Assembly (NCBI GenBank): GCA_052139595.1
Contig: JBKQWK010000311.1
Coordinates: forward strand, 1 to 7,633
Direction of reading: 5' to 3'
Origin: JBKQWK01 sp052139595
Lineage (GTDB): Bacteria > Actinomycetota > Thermoleophilia > UBA2241
DNA length: 7,633 nucleotides
How positions within the stretch are numbered: position 1 is the first letter of the stretch; every line of letters starts with the position of its first letter. Under the pieces are notes generated by a model. The model made no database searches. It was not told the DNA's origin and worked only from the letters and a program-made list of their open reading frames with translations. A program made the position numbers and the translations under genes. Shown here one piece after another: positions 5,372 to 7,633 of the stretch.

Positions 5372-5734
5372 GTGGCAGGTACCCCGAACATCCTCTATGT
5401 ACAGACCAGTAACCAGCCCGAGCGCCAGTACTCGCCGCTCGTGCTCGCCCAGAGCGCCAAGGCCATGGGCCTCGACGCCGCCGTCTACTACCTCGGCATG
5501 GGGCTCACGGTGCTCAAGCCGGGGGCCGCCGAAGAGATGCAGCTCGGCAGCTTCCCGACCGTCGCCGAGATGCTCAAAGAGACGCTCGCCATGGGCATCA
5601 CGGTGTACGTCTGCGAGGCCTCCAAGCGGATGCTCGGCTGGGAGACGGTCGAGCTCATCGCGGGCGTCACGATCGTTGGCGCGGCGACGCTCAACGACCT
5701 CGCCCTCGACGCCAACGCGACGATGTGGTTCTAA
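5372..5734 (+). CDS. DsrE-family persulfide-binding protein
   Basis: This 120-residue protein has the DsrE/DsrF-like fold. Landmarks are the N-terminal strand NILYVQTSN (5-13), a helix with LAQSAKAMG (25-33), LGMGLTVLKPG (41-51) and the conserved cysteine Cys81 in ITVYVCEASKRMLGW. That cysteine sits where DsrE and TusD carry persulfide sulfur. DsrE-like proteins exchange sulfur with TusA, whose gene lies 15 bases upstream. The start is GTG (5372-5374), chosen for GAAAGGA with a 5-base spacer. The downstream IscS-like gene overlaps its last codons or starts 2 bases after its stop, so the two are probably translationally coupled. There is no sign of DsrF, DsrH or dissimilatory sulfite reductase genes nearby, so a dsr locus is unlikely. 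Its exact donor and acceptor are inferred from the operon. Confidence 0.85.
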   Translation: MAGTPNILYVQTSNQPERQYSPLVLAQSAKAMGLDAAVYYLGMGLTVLKPGAAEEMQLGSFPTVAEMLKETLAMGITVYVCEASKRMLGWETVELIAGVTIVGAATLNDLALDANATMWF

Positions 5735-6954
5735 CGGTGGCCGCGCTGAACGTGACCGATCCCGGCCAGGCGCTCGCCCGCGAGGGCATCGTCTACACCG
5801 ACTACCAAGCAGCCAAGCCGCTCGACCCGCGCGTGGTCGCGGCAATGCTGCCCTACTTCACTGAGAAGTTCGGTAACGCCGCCTCACTGCATGGCGTCGG
5901 CGACGTGGCGACCGCCGCCCTCGAGGAGGCCCGCGCCCACGTGGCTGCCTTCTTCGCCGCCCAGCCGAGCGAGATCGTCTTCACCGGCGGCGCCACCGAG
6001 GCCAGCAACCTCGCCATCATCGGCTACGCGTTGCGAAACCGGCGCAAGGGCAACCACGTCATCATAAGCGAGGCCGAGCACATCTCGATCCTCAACATCG
6101 CCAAATACCTCGAGCGAAACGGCTTCCGCGTCACGCACCTGCCCATCGACCTCTACGGACGCGTCTCGGCGAAGAAGCTGCGCGCGCGCATCAGCGATGA
6201 GACGATCCTCGTCTCGGTGCAGTGGGCAAGCAGCGAGATCGGCACGCTGCAGCCGATCGCCGAGATCGCCGAGATGCTCGCGGGCACCGGCATCGCCCTG
6301 CACAGCGACGCCGTCGCCGCCGAGGGCCTCGTAGCAATCGACACTACGGCGCTACCGGTCGACCTGCTGAGCCTGTCAGCCAACGACCTCTACGGGCCGC
6401 GTGGCCTCGGGGCGCTCTACGTGCGCACCGGTGTGCAGGTGGCACCGGTACTGCTCGGCGGCGGCCAGGAGCGCGGCCTGCGCTCGGGCAGCGAAGATCT
6501 TGCGAGTATCGTCGGCATGGCTGCCGCCGCCGATATCCTCGGCGCCGAGATGGGCGCCGAGGTGCCCCGCGTCCAGGCGATCCGCGACCAGCTCGTAAAG
6601 CGTGTGCTCAGCGAGATCCCCGACGCCCACTTGAACGGCCACCCCGAGCTGCGGGTGGCGAACAATGCCCACTTCCGCTTCGACGCGGTCGAGGGGGAGG
6701 CGATGGTGCTGTCGTTACGCGACCAGGGCATCGCCGCCGCGACCGGCTCCGCCTGCAGCTCGAAGACACTCGAGCCGTCGCACACGCTGCTCGCCTGCGG
6801 TCTGCTGCACGAGGAGGCTCACGGCTCGCTCGAGTTCACCTTCGGGCGCTGGAGCCGCAGGGACGATGTGGACCGCATCATGGCGGCACTGCCCGCCGTG
6901 ATCACCCGGCTGCGCGCCCTCTCCCCGCTCTATAAGACCACAACCCCGGCATGA
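5725..6954 (+). CDS. iscS: IscS-like protein lacking the PLP lysine (probable non-desulfurase)
   Basis: The fold is that of class V aminotransferase / NifS-IscS cysteine desulfurase: VYTDYQAAKPLDPRV (23-37), FTGGATEASNLAI (86-98), EAEHIS (116-121), SSEIGTLQPI (169-178), HSDAVAAEG (193-201), GGGQERGLRSGS (245-256), and the mobile loop GSACSSKTLEPS (341-352) with the sulfur-accepting Cys344. The decisive oddity is SLSANDLYGPRG (216-227). Desulfurases read S-x-S-x-H-K-x-Y-G-P there, and the Schiff-base Lys is Asp221 while the preceding His is Asn220. The PLP-contacting Gln of DATQ is Ala198, and the Asn of VNNEIG is Ser. The reading frame is intact, so this is not decay. Loss of PLP chemistry is inferred; a persulfide or cysteine-donor role beside IscU is likely. 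The start is ATG 5725 or GTG 5737, neither with a clear ribosome site. Confidence 0.9.
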   Translation: MVLTVAALNVTDPGQALAREGIVYTDYQAAKPLDPRVVAAMLPYFTEKFGNAASLHGVGDVATAALEEARAHVAAFFAAQPSEIVFTGGATEASNLAIIGYALRNRRKGNHVIISEAEHISILNIAKYLERNGFRVTHLPIDLYGRVSAKKLRARISDETILVSVQWASSEIGTLQPIAEIAEMLAGTGIALHSDAVAAEGLVAIDTTALPVDLLSLSANDLYGPRGLGALYVRTGVQVAPVLLGGGQERGLRSGSEDLASIVGMAAAADILGAEMGAEVPRVQAIRDQLVKRVLSEIPDAHLNGHPELRVANNAHFRFDAVEGEAMVLSLRDQGIAAATGSACSSKTLEPSHTLLACGLLHEEAHGSLEFTFGRWSRRDDVDRIMAALPAVITRLRALSPLYKTTTPA

Positions 6955-6979
6955 CCGCCCAGTCAGAGAGGCACTCCCC

Positions 6980-7633
6980 ATGAAATCCACGCAGTACTCC
7001 GAGAAAACGCTCGCGCACTTCCGCAATCCGCACAACGTGGGCACACTCGAGGGGCCCAACGTCGCTGTCGGCCGTGTCGGTAACCCCGTCTGCGGCGACC
7101 TCATGGACATCTACATCGAGGTCGAAGACGAGCGCATCAAGGACATCAAGTTCCAGACCTTCGGCTGTGGCTCCGCCGTGGCCACCTCGAGCATGGTCAC
7201 CGATCTCGTGCAGGGCATGACCCTCGACGATGCCCTCAAGGTCAGCCGCGGCGACGTGGCCGACGCCCTTGACGGCCTGCCGCCTATCAAGATGCACTGC
7301 AGTAACCTGGCCGCCGATGCCCTGCACGAGGCGATCAAGAACTGGCGCGAAGGCGTCAAACCAGAGGACGCCTTAAAGACAGCCGGCGGCAGCGCCTGCC
7401 AGCCGATCCCGGCAGCGGTGGCTGCGGTCGAGATCGCACGGCTCGACGCATACGAGGGCAAGGGCTTCCAGCGGCACCTGAACGGGGCCGAACTCAGCCA
7501 ACTCGCCGACCAGCGCGTCGTCGTGCTCGACACCGGCGACCGCGCCGCCCAGCTCGCCATAGACCTTACCGAGCACACCGGCCGTGTGGTGTTCATGACC
7601 ACCGGCAAAGAGCCGAGCGTGAGCCCGGCGATG
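6980..7633 (+). CDS. iscU: IscU/NifU-type Fe-S scaffold fused to a thioredoxin-reductase-like region (partial, runs off the right edge)
   Basis: The frame is open for 218 codons to the window end with no stop. Residues 1-125 are a complete IscU: SEKTLAHFRNPHNVG (7-21), GNPVCGD with Cys38 and Asp40, FGCGSAVATSS with Cys63, and LPPIKMHCSNLA (100-111) with His106 and Cys107. These are the three cluster ligands plus the LPPVK-type chaperone motif. It lacks the extra insertion of SufU, so it is IscU-like. Residues ~126-218 are an extension absent from ordinary ~128-residue IscU, starting with an extra Cys140 (GSACQP). Part of it (157-208), AYEGKGF...NGAELSQLADQRVVVLDTG then LAIDLTEHTGRVVFM, lines up by eye with the CxxC and NADPH-binding part of thioredoxin reductase, but with no CxxC and no GxGxxA. 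The ATG follows GAGAGG by 8 bases, 25 bases after the IscS-like stop. Confidence 0.88.
   Translation, partial: MKSTQYSEKTLAHFRNPHNVGTLEGPNVAVGRVGNPVCGDLMDIYIEVEDERIKDIKFQTFGCGSAVATSSMVTDLVQGMTLDDALKVSRGDVADALDGLPPIKMHCSNLAADALHEAIKNWREGVKPEDALKTAGGSACQPIPAAVAAVEIARLDAYEGKGFQRHLNGAELSQLADQRVVVLDTGDRAAQLAIDLTEHTGRVVFMTTGKEPSVSPAM

Noticed and set aside
5372..5734. A full dissimilatory dsrEFH/tusBCD locus
   Set aside because: Only one DsrE-type subunit is present, and the neighbours are Fe-S assembly genes rather than dsr or further tus genes.
6222..6935. 237-codon + strand open frame within the IscS-like gene
   Set aside because: It is a shifted frame, rich in Arg and Pro, lying within a protein whose motifs are all in the other frame.
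5725..6954. The Lys-to-Asp change as a sign of a pseudogene or sequencing error
   Set aside because: The frame is intact over 409 codons with family motifs on both sides. Other PLP-contact residues changed in step, and Cys344 and its loop are kept. A single miscall cannot turn His-Lys into Asn-Asp.

Overview
The window looks like chromosomal DNA of a high-GC bacterium. G+C is roughly two thirds by eye, with GTG starts, Shine-Dalgarno-led genes and no AT-rich islands. A high-GC actinobacterial-type lineage, perhaps an anaerobic or deep-branching one, would fit. No marker gene here fixes the taxonomy, so this is inference.

Layout, left to right. (1) Positions 1-64 hold the possible last residues of a + strand gene. 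(2) Positions 65-614 have no convincing gene. They contain a perfect T-arm, acceptor 3' strand and CCA of a tRNA on the - strand with no 5' half, which reads as an integration (att) scar, plus two short direct repeats. (3) A - strand MFS permease of the phosphate:H+ symporter (PHS) type occupies 615-2075. Just upstream of it, at 2161-2211, are five 7-mers in exact 11-bp register, the architecture of a PhoB/OmpR-family (Pho) box, with a TACAGT -10 candidate 10 bp beyond them. This ties the permease to phosphate control. (4) A low-specificity L-threonine aldolase (ltaE) runs on + at 2565-3623 and is followed by a hairpin terminator and a hairpin-rich spacer. (5) A stand-alone NmrA-like NAD(P)-binding protein runs on + at 4014-4895. 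(6) A tight four-gene + strand operon starts at 5114 and runs off the right edge: a TusA-family sulfur carrier, a DsrE-family persulfide protein, an IscS-like protein and an IscU scaffold with a C-terminal extension.

The last operon is the most interesting part. The IscS homologue keeps the mobile-loop catalytic cysteine (GSACSS, Cys344) but has Asn-Asp where cysteine desulfurases have His-Lys. The PLP Schiff-base lysine is therefore Asp221, and other PLP contacts are also changed. It should not work as a PLP cysteine desulfurase. From memory, the same Lys-to-Asp change is known in Archaeoglobus fulgidus IscS, which lacks PLP and desulfurase activity. Here the protein sits directly downstream of two sulfur-relay proteins and upstream of an IscU with all three cluster cysteines. 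The simplest model is an Fe-S assembly unit fed with persulfide or sulfide by TusA/DsrE, with the PLP-less IscS acting as a cysteine-donating partner of IscU. The IscU extension resembles the NADPH-binding part of thioredoxin reductase without its CxxC, and it is cut by the window edge.
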